Assembly: GCF_009791395.1 (NCBI RefSeq)
Contig: NZ_WSZK01000036.1
Span: 1-64,000 of the forward strand
Direction of reading: 5' to 3'
DNA: 64,000 bases
Origin: Halomarina oriensis
Lineage (GTDB): Archaea; Halobacteriota; Halobacteria; Halobacteriales; Haloarculaceae
Part shown: one piece after another, positions 55,865 to 62,933 of the stretch
How positions within the stretch are numbered: the first letter of the stretch is position 1
Layout of the letters: every line of letters starts with the position of its first letter
Made by a program: the position numbers and the translations under genes
Notes under the pieces: generated by a model
Seen by the model: only the letters and a program-made list of their open reading frames with translations
The model's database searches: none
What the model was told of the DNA's origin: nothing

Positions 55865-56203
55865 TTACTTCGCCATGAACTCTCGGATGGCGTGGAGTTC
55901 GCGTTCTGCAGCGGTTCGGCCGGCGTGGAGTGCGAGGACGTCGAGGCGCTGGATCGTCTCGTCGACTTTGTGTGAGGTGAGTGAGTGGCGACGTTCGGAG
56001 GCAACACGCTCACAGTCGACGTGGCCCAACTCCGCCAACAGGGATAGCTGCTGTGAGACGGTCCGCGCCGAGTAGCCAGTCTGACTGGCGAGTTCGCTCA
56101 CCGAGAGGCCGTCGCTGTCGGTCGTCCCCAGAAGTGCCTGAACGACCGCTGCCCGCGACTCCGGTGTGCAAAGCTGCAGCATCCCGCCCGCTTCGCTGAC
56201 CAT
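55865..56203 (-). CDS. Winged-helix regulator (ArsR-like)
   Basis: 112 residues from the ATG at 56203. LCTPESRAAVVQALLGTTDS, recognition part SVSELASQTGYSARTVSQQL, wing CERVASERRHSL, then a dimer helix (ERELHAIREFMAK). TTTAACATG-type TATA about 27 bases upstream, with a perfect palindrome next to it. Likely controls itself and perhaps the CHAT region. Confidence 0.75.
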   Translation of the reverse strand: MVSEAGGMLQLCTPESRAAVVQALLGTTDSDGLSVSELASQTGYSARTVSQQLSLLAELGHVDCERVASERRHSLTSHKVDETIQRLDVLALHAGRTAAERELHAIREFMAK

Positions 56204-56235
56204 GAGAGAGCCACACACGCAACCATGTTAAAGGA

Positions 56236-56253
56236 CCCGAAGTTGACTTCGGG
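56236..56253. promoter_or_regulatory. Palindrome upstream of the ArsR-like gene
   Basis: CCCGAAGT, TG, ACTTCGGG: eight-base arms. It sits directly upstream of the TATA-like box of the regulator gene and suits an operator. Confidence 0.55.
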
Positions 56254-56551
56254 CCGCACCTGCAGGCTTCTCATTTCAACGCATACTTATCAGATAACAG
56301 AAAGGTTTTAGTGAATCTCCTCGCTCTTACGAGATAGCGTGGGCTCCACGGCCGACGCAGCGCGTGACGCCTCGCGCCCTACCCCTTCAACGCCTCTCGC
56401 ACCCGGCGGTGCTCGGCCGTTCATACACTCCATGTCACGATACTAACGTCGCGGGGGCAACTCCCCCCGCAGAACCGCCTTGCAATCTCGTTGTGTGGGA
56501 CTACGCGTGTCGATAATCTCCGTTATCCCAGTCCGTAGGCCGACCGGCCGT
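56254..56551. other. Intergenic region, about 300 bases
   Basis: No gene seen. It contains an AT-rich stretch near 56280-56330 (ATACTTATCAGATAACAG) and a strong GC hairpin GCGGGGG/CCCCCGC (56451-56470), which could be a terminator. Confidence 0.5.
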
Positions 56552-56761
56552 CTACGACGATGGGTCTCCAACGGCGTAGCGACCGTCACGCTCGACGAGG
56601 CGGCCATCAGCGACCGCGGTGGCGATGGCATCCCGCGCGCTGTCGGGGTCGGTGATTGACCGCGAGAGGATGCGGACCAAGACGTGCTCGGCGACGGTGT
56701 CGCGTTGCTTTGTGGTCGTCTGGAGCTCGACGATGCGGACGACGCGCTCTGAAAGGGTCAT
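56552..56761 (-). CDS. Small winged-helix-like protein, 69 aa
   Basis: Helices VVRIVELQTTTKQRDTVAEH and ITDPDSARDAIATAVADGRL, then a wing-like hairpin (VERDGRYAVGD). Probably DNA-binding. Confidence 0.6.
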   Translation of the reverse strand: MTLSERVVRIVELQTTTKQRDTVAEHVLVRILSRSITDPDSARDAIATAVADGRLVERDGRYAVGDPSS

Positions 56762-56812
56762 AGCAGTCCAGAAGAGCTACGGGACCGTTAGTTGCCTGCT
56801 TCGAGTCTGTCG

Positions 56813-57124
56813 TCAGCCATCGGAAACAGGAACCTCCTCAACGGTGGTCTCGTGAATCTCGTCCTCGAACACGCGCTTTTCGTTCTCGTGGTTGTTCGCG
56901 TGCATCTCGGCGTTCTGACGGACCTGATAGCGGTTCAGTTCGTTGCGCTGAACTTCGTGCTCGAAGTCGCACATCTCCCAGCCACGGGCCTCGCAGGTGA
57001 CGCGGAACTTGACGGGTTTGTCCCAGCAGTCACCACAGAGGACTTGTCCGCCGTGGTTGATGCCGTTCTCGCCGTCGAGTGGCGTTTCATCGCCGCACAC
57101 GTCACACTCGTCGGTGTCGTGCAA
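56813..57124 (-). CDS. Zinc-binding protein, 103 aa; start uncertain
   Basis: CDVCGDETPLDGENGINHGG and CGDCWDKP give a zinc site, followed by a basic/acidic helix (NELNRYQVRQNAEMHANNHE). The only start in frame is a TTG at 57124. An ATG at 57181, which would overlap the upstream stop in the usual way, is one base out of frame, so a one-base indel near 57165 is suspected. Confidence 0.55.
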   Translation of the reverse strand: MHDTDECDVCGDETPLDGENGINHGGQVLCGDCWDKPVKFRVTCEARGWEMCDFEHEVQRNELNRYQVRQNAEMHANNHENEKRVFEDEIHETTVEEVPVSDG

Positions 57125-57178
57125 GACACCCGTCTCGCATTGACCGCGGCCGTGTTCCGCCTCTCGCGCCCGTCTGCA

Positions 57179-57460
57179 TCACCCGGCATGGGCGAAGTCC
57201 TCCAGACTGTACGACTGTTCGCCGACGCGCTCGTCGTACCAGAACATCGTACACCGTGGGCAGTCGAAGATGCCACGCTCGGCGGTCGTTCCGCGGGCGT
57301 TGGAGTGGCACAACGGACAGAACCCGATAGCGACGAGCGACGGCCCGACGTCGTGGGTGCCGAGCGGCCCGATGGGGAACGTGCGACCGCCGTACTTCTC
57401 CGGCGTCCAGTCGTCGGGGCCGTCGCGCCAACCCCCAGGGCCATCTGTTGGGTCAGTCAC
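57179..57460 (-). CDS. Zinc-ribbon protein, 93 aa
   Basis: GTG at 57460 overlaps the upstream stop by 8 bases. CPLCHSN and CPRCTMFWYDERVGE form a ribbon in the second half. Confidence 0.65.
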   Translation of the reverse strand: MTDPTDGPGGWRDGPDDWTPEKYGGRTFPIGPLGTHDVGPSLVAIGFCPLCHSNARGTTAERGIFDCPRCTMFWYDERVGEQSYSLEDFAHAG

Positions 57461-57707
57461 GCTTCTCTCCGACAGTCTCAAGTGGTACTTCTCTGACTCT
57501 GAACGTTGCTTTCGCTCCCATCCCGATGTGATACTCGAAGCTGTCTCGCTCGCCCAACTCATCGAACTGGGAGACGTGTTTCTCGCGCCACACGTCCGCT
57601 GCCGATTTCGACTTGAACGCTCGGAGGGGCTTGCTGCTATCGGCCCCGTACCGCACCACGACGAACACGGTCTCGTGGTTCTGTTCTGGCCTGCCTTCAT
57701 CACTCAT
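57453..57707 (-). CDS. Hypothetical protein, 84 aa
   Basis: Begins MSDEGRPEQNHETVFVVVRY. Alpha/beta with SKPLRAFKSKSAADVWREKH. ATG overlaps the upstream stop by 8 bases (ATGAGTGA). Confidence 0.6.
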   Translation of the reverse strand: MSDEGRPEQNHETVFVVVRYGADSSKPLRAFKSKSAADVWREKHVSQFDELGERDSFEYHIGMGAKATFRVREVPLETVGEKRD

Positions 57708-58380
57708 TCCAATCAGCTTCCAGATCGTGCTCACTCGCCGGTTCGGCGACACCGGTAAAATCGTCGCGTGCTTCGAGCCAGTCGAACGCCGCTTGCTCGG
57801 TGTCGAATCCGGTCGCTTTCACGCTCCCGTAGGCACCGACGGCGACCCACTCCTCGACCGGCTCGTCGTCGGGTGGTCGTCCACACTCGATGCATTCGGC
57901 GGTCGGCTCGCCGTCGGTGGTGGTGAGTCGCCACCACGCGTTTCCACAGTCACAAGCACCACCAGAGTGCATCTTCGAGAGCGGGCTGCCGGGGGCGACC
58001 GGCACGTCGAACGGGTCGACGCCGGCCACCGGCTGGATATACTCGACAGTGCCCTCTGAGTCGTCTTCGACACCCGCGACTCCCGACGGGCCGTAGTTTG
58101 CCCGCACCCTCGTCTCGCCGCCGACCTCGACGGGGCCGCCGCTCCATTCGTCCCAGAGGCCGTGATAGCGTGAGACGGTGATTGTCGCGCCGCGCTCGAC
58201 GTGTTGGGTCATGTGGTTGGGAACGATGAGCGCCCCCTCACGGTCGCCGTGACTCGCCCGCAACTGCGTGTAGTGGGTGGCCGCCGCGCCCTCCAGACGG
58301 CTCGGTTGGAACTGCGGGACGAGTTCGTATTCGTCGCCGGGTTGTTCGACTCGAAACTGTGGGGTTGTGGTGTCACTCAT
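57700..58380 (-). CDS. Hypothetical protein with zinc site, 226 aa
   Basis: Beta-rich first part (GATITVSRYHGLWDEWSGGP), then CDCGNAWWRLTTTDGEPTAE and CIECGRPP, a ribbon. The end GFDTEQAAFDWLEARDDF is helical. ATG overlaps the upstream stop by 8 bases. Confidence 0.65.
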   Translation of the reverse strand: MSDTTTPQFRVEQPGDEYELVPQFQPSRLEGAAATHYTQLRASHGDREGALIVPNHMTQHVERGATITVSRYHGLWDEWSGGPVEVGGETRVRANYGPSGVAGVEDDSEGTVEYIQPVAGVDPFDVPVAPGSPLSKMHSGGACDCGNAWWRLTTTDGEPTAECIECGRPPDDEPVEEWVAVGAYGSVKATGFDTEQAAFDWLEARDDFTGVAEPASEHDLEADWNE

Positions 58381-58705
58381 CGACAGGGGTTGCGTAGTCT
58401 GGCAACACGCCGTGTCGGCGTGCTTCCGTATCACTCATCGTCACGAGCGCGTCTGCATCCAAGACAGCCCCAGCAGGCACCCCGACGACGAGCGGGTCGC
58501 CGTGCTCGTCAACGCCGGTGGCGTCGAGCACGCAGAGATAGTCGTACTCTCGCTCGTCAAGCGTATCGCCTTCCGGCCCGCCGACGCCATAGGTCACCGC
58601 TACCAGATTGACGTGGTCTGTGCCGGTGGTTTCTAACTGCGTGCGTATCCTCTTATCACGGCCTGGATTCGACTGTGACCACCACGGTTCGCTGTCGCTT
58701 GCCAT
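58373..58705 (-). CDS. Hypothetical protein, 110 aa
   Basis: Start MASDSEPWWSQSNPGRDKRI at 58705, 21 bases after a promoter box. Middle: HVNLVAVTYGVGGPEGDTL, then YDYLCVLDATGVDEHGDPLV. Unrecognised. First gene of the block that ends at 56.8 kb. Confidence 0.65.
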   Translation of the reverse strand: MASDSEPWWSQSNPGRDKRIRTQLETTGTDHVNLVAVTYGVGGPEGDTLDEREYDYLCVLDATGVDEHGDPLVVGVPAGAVLDADALVTMSDTEARRHGVLPDYATPVDE

Positions 58706-58726
58706 ACCGTCACTCGCCACGAAGCG

Positions 58727-58739
58727 CTCTTGAGTAGAG
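58727..58739 (-). promoter_or_regulatory. Promoter box (P-box), site 10
   Basis: CTCTACTCAAGAG, 21 bases before the ATG at 58705, with GAGTG eight bases before that ATG. Confidence 0.7.
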
Positions 58740-59047
58740 GGTCGTGGGATGCTCCCCTGAAGGGGTGGGAGGTGGGCAGCCGCCCGATGCCTGTGTGGGC
58801 ATCTGGAGTGGACACACGGGACTGTATAATCGGTTCTCGTGTCCGTTCCGATTCTTCCGATACTCGCTCGATTGCCGTCAGAGGGGTGCTGGAAGGCGAC
58901 ACCGAGCGATAGAATCGGAAAAGCACACGTTCCGATAGTCAGTCCGAGTGGTCCATCCCCACACACCACTCTCCCCGGGAGGGGTGTCAACGCTCGCCCC
59001 ACGGTGAAACTACCTCGGTGCAGGACAACAGTGTCACTCCGGGGCCG
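58740..59047. other. Hairpin-rich non-coding region
   Basis: About 300 bases without a gene, upstream of promoter box 10. Stems: CCCCTGAAGGGG (58750), GATGCC/GGCATC near 58785-58803, and the large nested hairpin at 58846-58920. GC-rich ends and AT-richer centre (GTATAATCGG). Confidence 0.5.
58846..58920. ncRNA. Large nested hairpin
   Basis: Outer arms TTCCGATTCT (58846-58855) and AGAATCGGAA (58911-58920) pair perfectly over 10 bases. Inner arms CGCTCG (58865-58870) and CGAGCG (58903-58908) pair over 6. The shared order suggests a folded RNA or a protein-binding cruciform. Confidence 0.45.
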
Positions 59048-59380
59048 TCACTCGCCGTAGACGGCCGCCGAGAGTGTCGCCAATGCGACGACGTGTAGTG
59101 TCTGGTCGACTGCGAGCGGGTAGGCCTCGAAGCCGTCTTTCGGGCCGGCCCAGCGCCGCGTGTCGATGCCGTAATGTGTCGTGACTACTGCCGCGACGAA
59201 CAGCGGGAGTCGGCGGTCGACCCCTTTCGTGAGCGCGACAGCGAGCGCGGTCGTCACGGCATGGACTGCGACGTGGTCGAGGCGCACGCCCCAGTCGTCG
59301 AGTTTCTCTGCGGCCATCCGGTCGCTTTGAAGTGGGAAATCGGCGAGCAGGTGAGCGGCGAGCAGCGAGAGGTCACTCAT
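59048..59380 (-). CDS. DUF3307-type membrane protein
   Basis: 110 residues. The start LLAAHLLADFPLQSDRMAAE is the family's signature, followed by hydrophobic helices (VAVHAVTTALAVALTKG, LPLFVAAVVTTHYGIDTRRW). The family is of unknown function and common in phages and plasmids. ATG overlaps the upstream stop by 8 bases. Confidence 0.75.
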   Translation of the reverse strand: MSDLSLLAAHLLADFPLQSDRMAAEKLDDWGVRLDHVAVHAVTTALAVALTKGVDRRLPLFVAAVVTTHYGIDTRRWAGPKDGFEAYPLAVDQTLHVVALATLSAAVYGE

Positions 59381-59486
59381 CGGCGTTCCTCGCGGGGCAC
59401 AGCGGCGAATGGTGGCGGCGCTTCACTCGGTCGCCGTAGGCTTTGGTCGCCCCGCAGAGCGGGACGCACTTTGAGTGGTCAGTCAT
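59373..59486 (-). CDS. Cys-rich peptide, 37 aa
   Basis: MTDHSKCVPLCGATKAYGDR, then HHSPLCPARNADE: three cysteines and several histidines, enough for a zinc knuckle. Both ends overlap neighbours. Confidence 0.55.
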   Translation of the reverse strand: MTDHSKCVPLCGATKAYGDRVKRRHHSPLCPARNADE

Positions 59487-59668
59487 CGGACCAGCACCGT
59501 TTTTTCGCAGGTCGTACATGTCCACAGCACTGTGATGTTGTCTCCGCGCATGTCGAAGCGCTCGCCGCAGTCGAGACAGTGAGTATTCGTCTCGGCCGGG
59601 TCGTATCGGTCCGGATCGTAACGGAACCCCTCGTCCTCACCGATACACTCTGTGAGGTTGTCACCCAT
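59483..59668 (-). CDS. Zinc-ribbon protein, paralog of the gene at 10511
   Basis: 61 residues from the ATG at 59668 (8-base overlap; an ATG two codons earlier exists). Shares YDPxRYDP, CLxCG and TVxVx order with the other copy, so the ribbon pair CLDCG/CTTC is conserved. Confidence 0.7.
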   Translation of the reverse strand: MGDNLTECIGEDEGFRYDPDRYDPAETNTHCLDCGERFDMRGDNITVLWTCTTCEKTVLVR

Positions 59669-59720
59669 CGCCATCCTCGCGGCGGCTAAGTGATGTTATC
59701 TCGTCTTGTAGGTCAGTCAT
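59661..59720 (-). CDS. Micro-gene, 19 aa
   Basis: MTDLQDEITSLSRREDGDG. It starts in an ATGACTGA overlap with the upstream stop and ends in an 8-base overlap with the next start, so it bridges two genes for coupled translation. Confidence 0.45.
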   Translation of the reverse strand: MTDLQDEITSLSRREDGDG

Positions 59721-60156
59721 CGCCACTCTCCGGTAGAACGAACACGTCGTCGTGGTATTCGAGGACGAGCTGCGATTCGTACATCCCGAAACGTGTCCGC
59801 ACCTCATCAGCACCTTCGGAGTCGGCAAGCCGGGCCGCGCGGTCTTCGATGATGTGCCGAGGGGTGCCAATGTCATATTCGAGCACGACATCCAGTCCGT
59901 GTGACTTGGATGTGATGTGTCCTGTCTCAGCATTCTCTTCGTCAACGAGGTCGCACATCCGGTCGAATTTCTCACCAACTCGGTCGATGCGCACCGCTTC
60001 CTCAGCAGTTCGCTCGCACTGGTGGGTTTCGGGGTTGGCGACTTCCGACAACGAAAGTGGGGCGCGGCACGTGTTACACGCAGGAACGCCCGTTCCATCC
60101 CACTCTCCGGATATGACGCGGTCGTCCTCGCCGGAGGGGTCATCATCGTCACTCAT
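59713..60156 (-). CDS. Hypothetical protein with CxxC, 147 aa
   Basis: CNTC near residue 27 and a single C near 48, then an alpha/beta part (GLDVVLEYDIGTPRHIIEDR, YESQLVLEYHDDVFVL). Unrecognised. Confidence 0.6.
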   Translation of the reverse strand: MSDDDDPSGEDDRVISGEWDGTGVPACNTCRAPLSLSEVANPETHQCERTAEEAVRIDRVGEKFDRMCDLVDEENAETGHITSKSHGLDVVLEYDIGTPRHIIEDRAARLADSEGADEVRTRFGMYESQLVLEYHDDVFVLPESGDD

Positions 60157-60220
60157 GGCACCACACTCCGGCCTGTCCTCTGTTGATAAACGGCTTCATC
60201 TCGCCCCGTGGGTCAGTCAT
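60149..60220 (-). CDS. Micro-gene ending in WCHE, 23 aa
   Basis: MTDPRGEMKPFINRGQAGVW, then CHE. Its last residues match those of the micro-gene at 60571, and both overlap the next start by 8 bases. Confidence 0.45.
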   Translation of the reverse strand: MTDPRGEMKPFINRGQAGVWCHE

Positions 60221-60578
60221 CGCCACTCGCCCCCGGATGGCGCTCATCTTTCGGAATCGGCCACTCATCGTTTCTCCCCTCCGGGTATGCCTGCTCATAG
60301 TCGATGCCGAACAGAACGCCAAGCTGGAAGATAGTCAACCACGGCGTCTCTCGCCACTGGTCAAACTCGGCCCCCTCGAACGCTTCAGGATTCTCCCACA
60401 ACCGCATCCAGTGGTCATGCAGCTCGCCCCACGGGATGTTGTCTCGGTTCGGATGATAGCGGTCGAGTAGACGGTCTTTCTTCCCCCGCTCCATGCGGGC
60501 GAGTTTAGCCATGAATAGCGTGTTGCTCATGCTCGACATCCTGCCCTTCATCGCAGCAGGGTGGAACCCGTTACTCAT
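60213..60578 (-). CDS. Hypothetical protein, 121 aa
   Basis: Met-rich start, then DRYHPNRDNIPWGELHDHWM and TPWLTIFQLGVLFGIDYEQA. Aromatic-rich and helical. It overlaps a micro-gene at each end. Confidence 0.6.
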   Translation of the reverse strand: MSNGFHPAAMKGRMSSMSNTLFMAKLARMERGKKDRLLDRYHPNRDNIPWGELHDHWMRLWENPEAFEGAEFDQWRETPWLTIFQLGVLFGIDYEQAYPEGRNDEWPIPKDERHPGASGDD

Positions 60579-60642
60579 GGCACCACTCCGCGGTCTGCTT
60601 TCTGCCGATAACCGGCCCTATCGCCGTTCGTAGCATACTCAT
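60571..60642 (-). CDS. Micro-gene ending in WCHE, 23 aa
   Basis: MSMLRTAIGPVIGRKQTAEW, then CHE. Same length and same end as the micro-gene at 60149. Confidence 0.45.
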   Translation of the reverse strand: MSMLRTAIGPVIGRKQTAEWCHE

Positions 60643-60872
60643 CGGCCCCTCCAGTCTCCGCAGAACCCACAGACTCGCTGTGGGCTGTCGGTGTTGTTTC
60701 GCACGTTCATAACGTCCAAGACGCGGACGGCAGCCGATCCGCACGTGTCGCACGGCGATGGGTGGACTCCGGCGACGACATGAAAGCCCCCGACCGCGTC
60801 GCTCGCCGTCTCGCAGGCCTGAGAGAGCTTCCCGAGCGCCGCTGTCGGGAGTTCACAGGTGGCGTCACTCAT
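60639..60872 (-). CDS. Zinc-ribbon protein, 77 aa
   Basis: CDTCG and CGFCGDWRGR pairs about 26 residues apart, after a helical start (ALGKLSQACETASDAVGG). ATG at 60872 overlaps the upstream stop by 8 bases. Confidence 0.65.
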   Translation of the reverse strand: MSDATCELPTAALGKLSQACETASDAVGGFHVVAGVHPSPCDTCGSAAVRVLDVMNVRNNTDSPQRVCGFCGDWRGR

Positions 60873-61194
60873 CGCCACGCTCACCTCCAAACAGTCGCAT
60901 CTGGGCGTTCAGGTCTTCGGCGAACGTCGCAACGGCGGATTCGGCGTTTTCGTAGGCGACGCGTCGGAAGGCTTCGACAGCGAGCGTGAGTCGCTGTTCT
61001 GGGCCGATGACGTCGTAGGCATCACAGACACGCGCAATGTCTCTGAGCAACCCCTGCTCGATGCGACGGGCCTCAGAGGAGCCGTCTTCTGCAGCCTCGT
61101 ACTGAGTGATGCTGTTCTGGATGGCCGCCTTCATCGTCTTGACCGCCTCTTCTGAAAAGTCGGTGCCGGCTGTCTGGGTCTGGTCGTCACTCAT
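60865..61194 (-). CDS. Helical hypothetical protein, 109 aa
   Basis: Predicted all-helical (SEEAVKTMKAAIQNSITQYE, LTLAVEAFRRVAYENAESAV). No cysteines beyond one. Unrecognised. Confidence 0.6.
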   Translation of the reverse strand: MSDDQTQTAGTDFSEEAVKTMKAAIQNSITQYEAAEDGSSEARRIEQGLLRDIARVCDAYDVIGPEQRLTLAVEAFRRVAYENAESAVATFAEDLNAQMRLFGGERGDE

Positions 61195-61355
61195 CGTCGC
61201 CCCCCGATGCGTCGGTGGCGCGGGATGGGCTGGGTCTCCAACGAAGCATCGCAGTCCCCACAGACGAAGTGGCGAACCATCTTCGGCTCGCTGAACGGGT
61301 CGGGCTGAAACTCCGCGACATTCGTGATGACGTTCTCGATAGCGCAGTCACTCAT
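61191..61355 (-). CDS. Small zinc-type protein, 54 aa
   Basis: MSDCAIENVITNVAEFQPDP, then VRHFVCGDCDASLET and a basic end (RHRRIGGRR). Overlaps both neighbours. Confidence 0.6.
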   Translation of the reverse strand: MSDCAIENVITNVAEFQPDPFSEPKMVRHFVCGDCDASLETQPIPRHRRIGGRR

Positions 61356-61635
61356 CGTCAATCAACCCCAGTGTCGCTATCTCGGTGGCCATCGCCATCC
61401 GGTTGAGTGCATCGCCGAATCGGACGACCGCCGTCTTCGTGTGACCGGCCTCCAGCGCATCGGCCGCTTCGTTCAGTTTCTCGGCCGCATCGTCGGCGTG
61501 CCACGCCGGGTTATCTCCGAGCCAGTTCTTTCCGGACCCGTGCTCGTCGAGTTTCTCTCGAAACCGCTCGTCGGCGTGGTCGATCACGAGTTCCCGCGCC
61601 GCCCAGGGATAGTCTGGGTGCGTCTCCTCGGTCAT
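61348..61635 (-). CDS. Helical hypothetical protein, 95 aa
   Basis: PWAARELVIDHADERFREKL and DAAEKLNEAADALEAGHTKT; ends in an acidic tail. No motif recognised. Confidence 0.6.
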   Translation of the reverse strand: MTEETHPDYPWAARELVIDHADERFREKLDEHGSGKNWLGDNPAWHADDAAEKLNEAADALEAGHTKTAVVRFGDALNRMAMATEIATLGLIDDE

Positions 61636-62348
61636 CGGTCACCACCCGACCGGGACCGCCACGCGTGGGCGTAGTCCGCGATGGCTCTACTCCCCAATCC
61701 GCTGACTGGCTGTAGGCCGTCCGGTGTGGCGATGCGGCTGCCCATCGCCTCCTCGGAGAGCCACCGCTTGCTCACTGGCCCCACTGACTCCCACACGTCA
61801 TCCGAGACCGCGTTCGGTTGTGTGATGTCTTCAGTCACCGACGTGGCCACAGAGCCCTCAGAGGGCGCTCCTTCGCCTCGGCAGGACTCGGCTGCCAGTC
61901 CCATCGTCTCGCGGTCGTTGACGTTGCTCGCTATCGTCGCCAGGTCTTCGGGGCGCAGTTTCGAGTCAGGGTCTGCAGCGAGTTTCTGGATGTCGTCGAG
62001 GAGCTGCATCGGTGGGCGCTCGCGCAACTCCTCGCTGACCTGTTTCGGCCCGTCGCTGGGGTGGTCTTCGAGCCGGAGCCACTGCTCGATGACACCGGCG
62101 TCGTCGTGGACGTACGTGTGTGCGAACCCCACCGTTTCGGCTGCCTTCCAGAGGTCGTCTTCGACGCGGTCCCAATCGACACTGCCGCCCGCGTCTTCGA
62201 CCGCCAGCGCCCGCTCGATTGACCACAGCGCAGCGACGGCAGGAATCGTGTTGTTCAGGGCGCTGTGGACCTGTGTCTGCAATGCCTCGCGCGGTGACAT
62301 GGTGGTGGCTTTCTCGCGCGCTTCGTCGGGGAACTGACGGCGATTCAC
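61632..62348 (-). CDS. Hypothetical protein, 238 aa
   Basis: GTG at 62348 overlaps the upstream stop (GTGA). Helical first half (LNNTIPAVAALWSIERALAV, YVHDDAGVIEQWLRLEDH), then a Ser/Glu-rich linker and a short C-terminal unit. Unrecognised. Confidence 0.65.
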   Translation of the reverse strand: MNRRQFPDEAREKATTMSPREALQTQVHSALNNTIPAVAALWSIERALAVEDAGGSVDWDRVEDDLWKAAETVGFAHTYVHDDAGVIEQWLRLEDHPSDGPKQVSEELRERPPMQLLDDIQKLAADPDSKLRPEDLATIASNVNDRETMGLAAESCRGEGAPSEGSVATSVTEDITQPNAVSDDVWESVGPVSKRWLSEEAMGSRIATPDGLQPVSGLGSRAIADYAHAWRSRSGGDR

Positions 62349-62803
62349 GCCACCACCTGCTCGGTCTCGTCACAGGCGTCTCGGCCACGGTGGTCGTCGT
62401 ACGCGCCGTAGGCCTCACCACGCGTCTCGAAATCCGTCCGGCACGATGCGCCACAGGGGCACACCCAGCGGTAGACGTCGTCGGTGATTTCCACGACACC
62501 CTCTTGACCGGCGAGGTACAGCGCCTCGACGTGCTTGCGTCGCGCGCGCTCGTCGCGGAGTTCGTCGTAGGTGTCGAACAACTGCTCGCGTGTGTTCTTG
62601 GCGCGCTCGGTGAGTCGCGTGACCTCCTGTTCTAACTCGGCGATGCGCTCACGGAGTTTCGCTTCGGGCGACGCGCCATCGAAGTGTTGTTCGTGGCCAC
62701 CCGGGCAGTAAAACGGGTCACCGGTCCGCTTGAGCCGCTGTACGAGTGCGTCGTCCATCAGGAACGTCCCACAGTTGCTGTGGGCGCAGGTGAGTCGTGC
62801 CAT
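62345..62803 (-). CDS. Zinc protein with coiled coil
   Basis: 152 residues. N-terminal finger (CAHSNCGTF...FYCPGGHEQH), a central coiled coil (LRERIAELEQEVTRLTERAK) and a C-terminal ribbon (WVCPCGASCRTDF). Phage proteins with this order are known but uncharacterised. ATG 24 bases behind a promoter box. First gene of the chain down to 59 kb. Confidence 0.75.
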   Translation of the reverse strand: MARLTCAHSNCGTFLMDDALVQRLKRTGDPFYCPGGHEQHFDGASPEAKLRERIAELEQEVTRLTERAKNTREQLFDTYDELRDERARRKHVEALYLAGQEGVVEITDDVYRWVCPCGASCRTDFETRGEAYGAYDDHRGRDACDETEQVVA

Positions 62804-62827
62804 ACGACTCTACCGTCTCGCCACCTC

Positions 62828-62840
62828 CTCTTGAGTAGGG
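62828..62840 (-). promoter_or_regulatory. Promoter box (P-box), site 11
   Basis: CCCTACTCAAGAG, 24 bases before the ATG at 62803; the longest spacing among the sites. Confidence 0.65.
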
Positions 62841-62933
62841 GTCGACGACCGGCCAGCGTCGCCACTGTACGTTCAGATAGCACACCGGAGTTCCGCTGAA
62901 AAAGGAGTCTCGCAGGGTCGTCGTCGACGTCGG

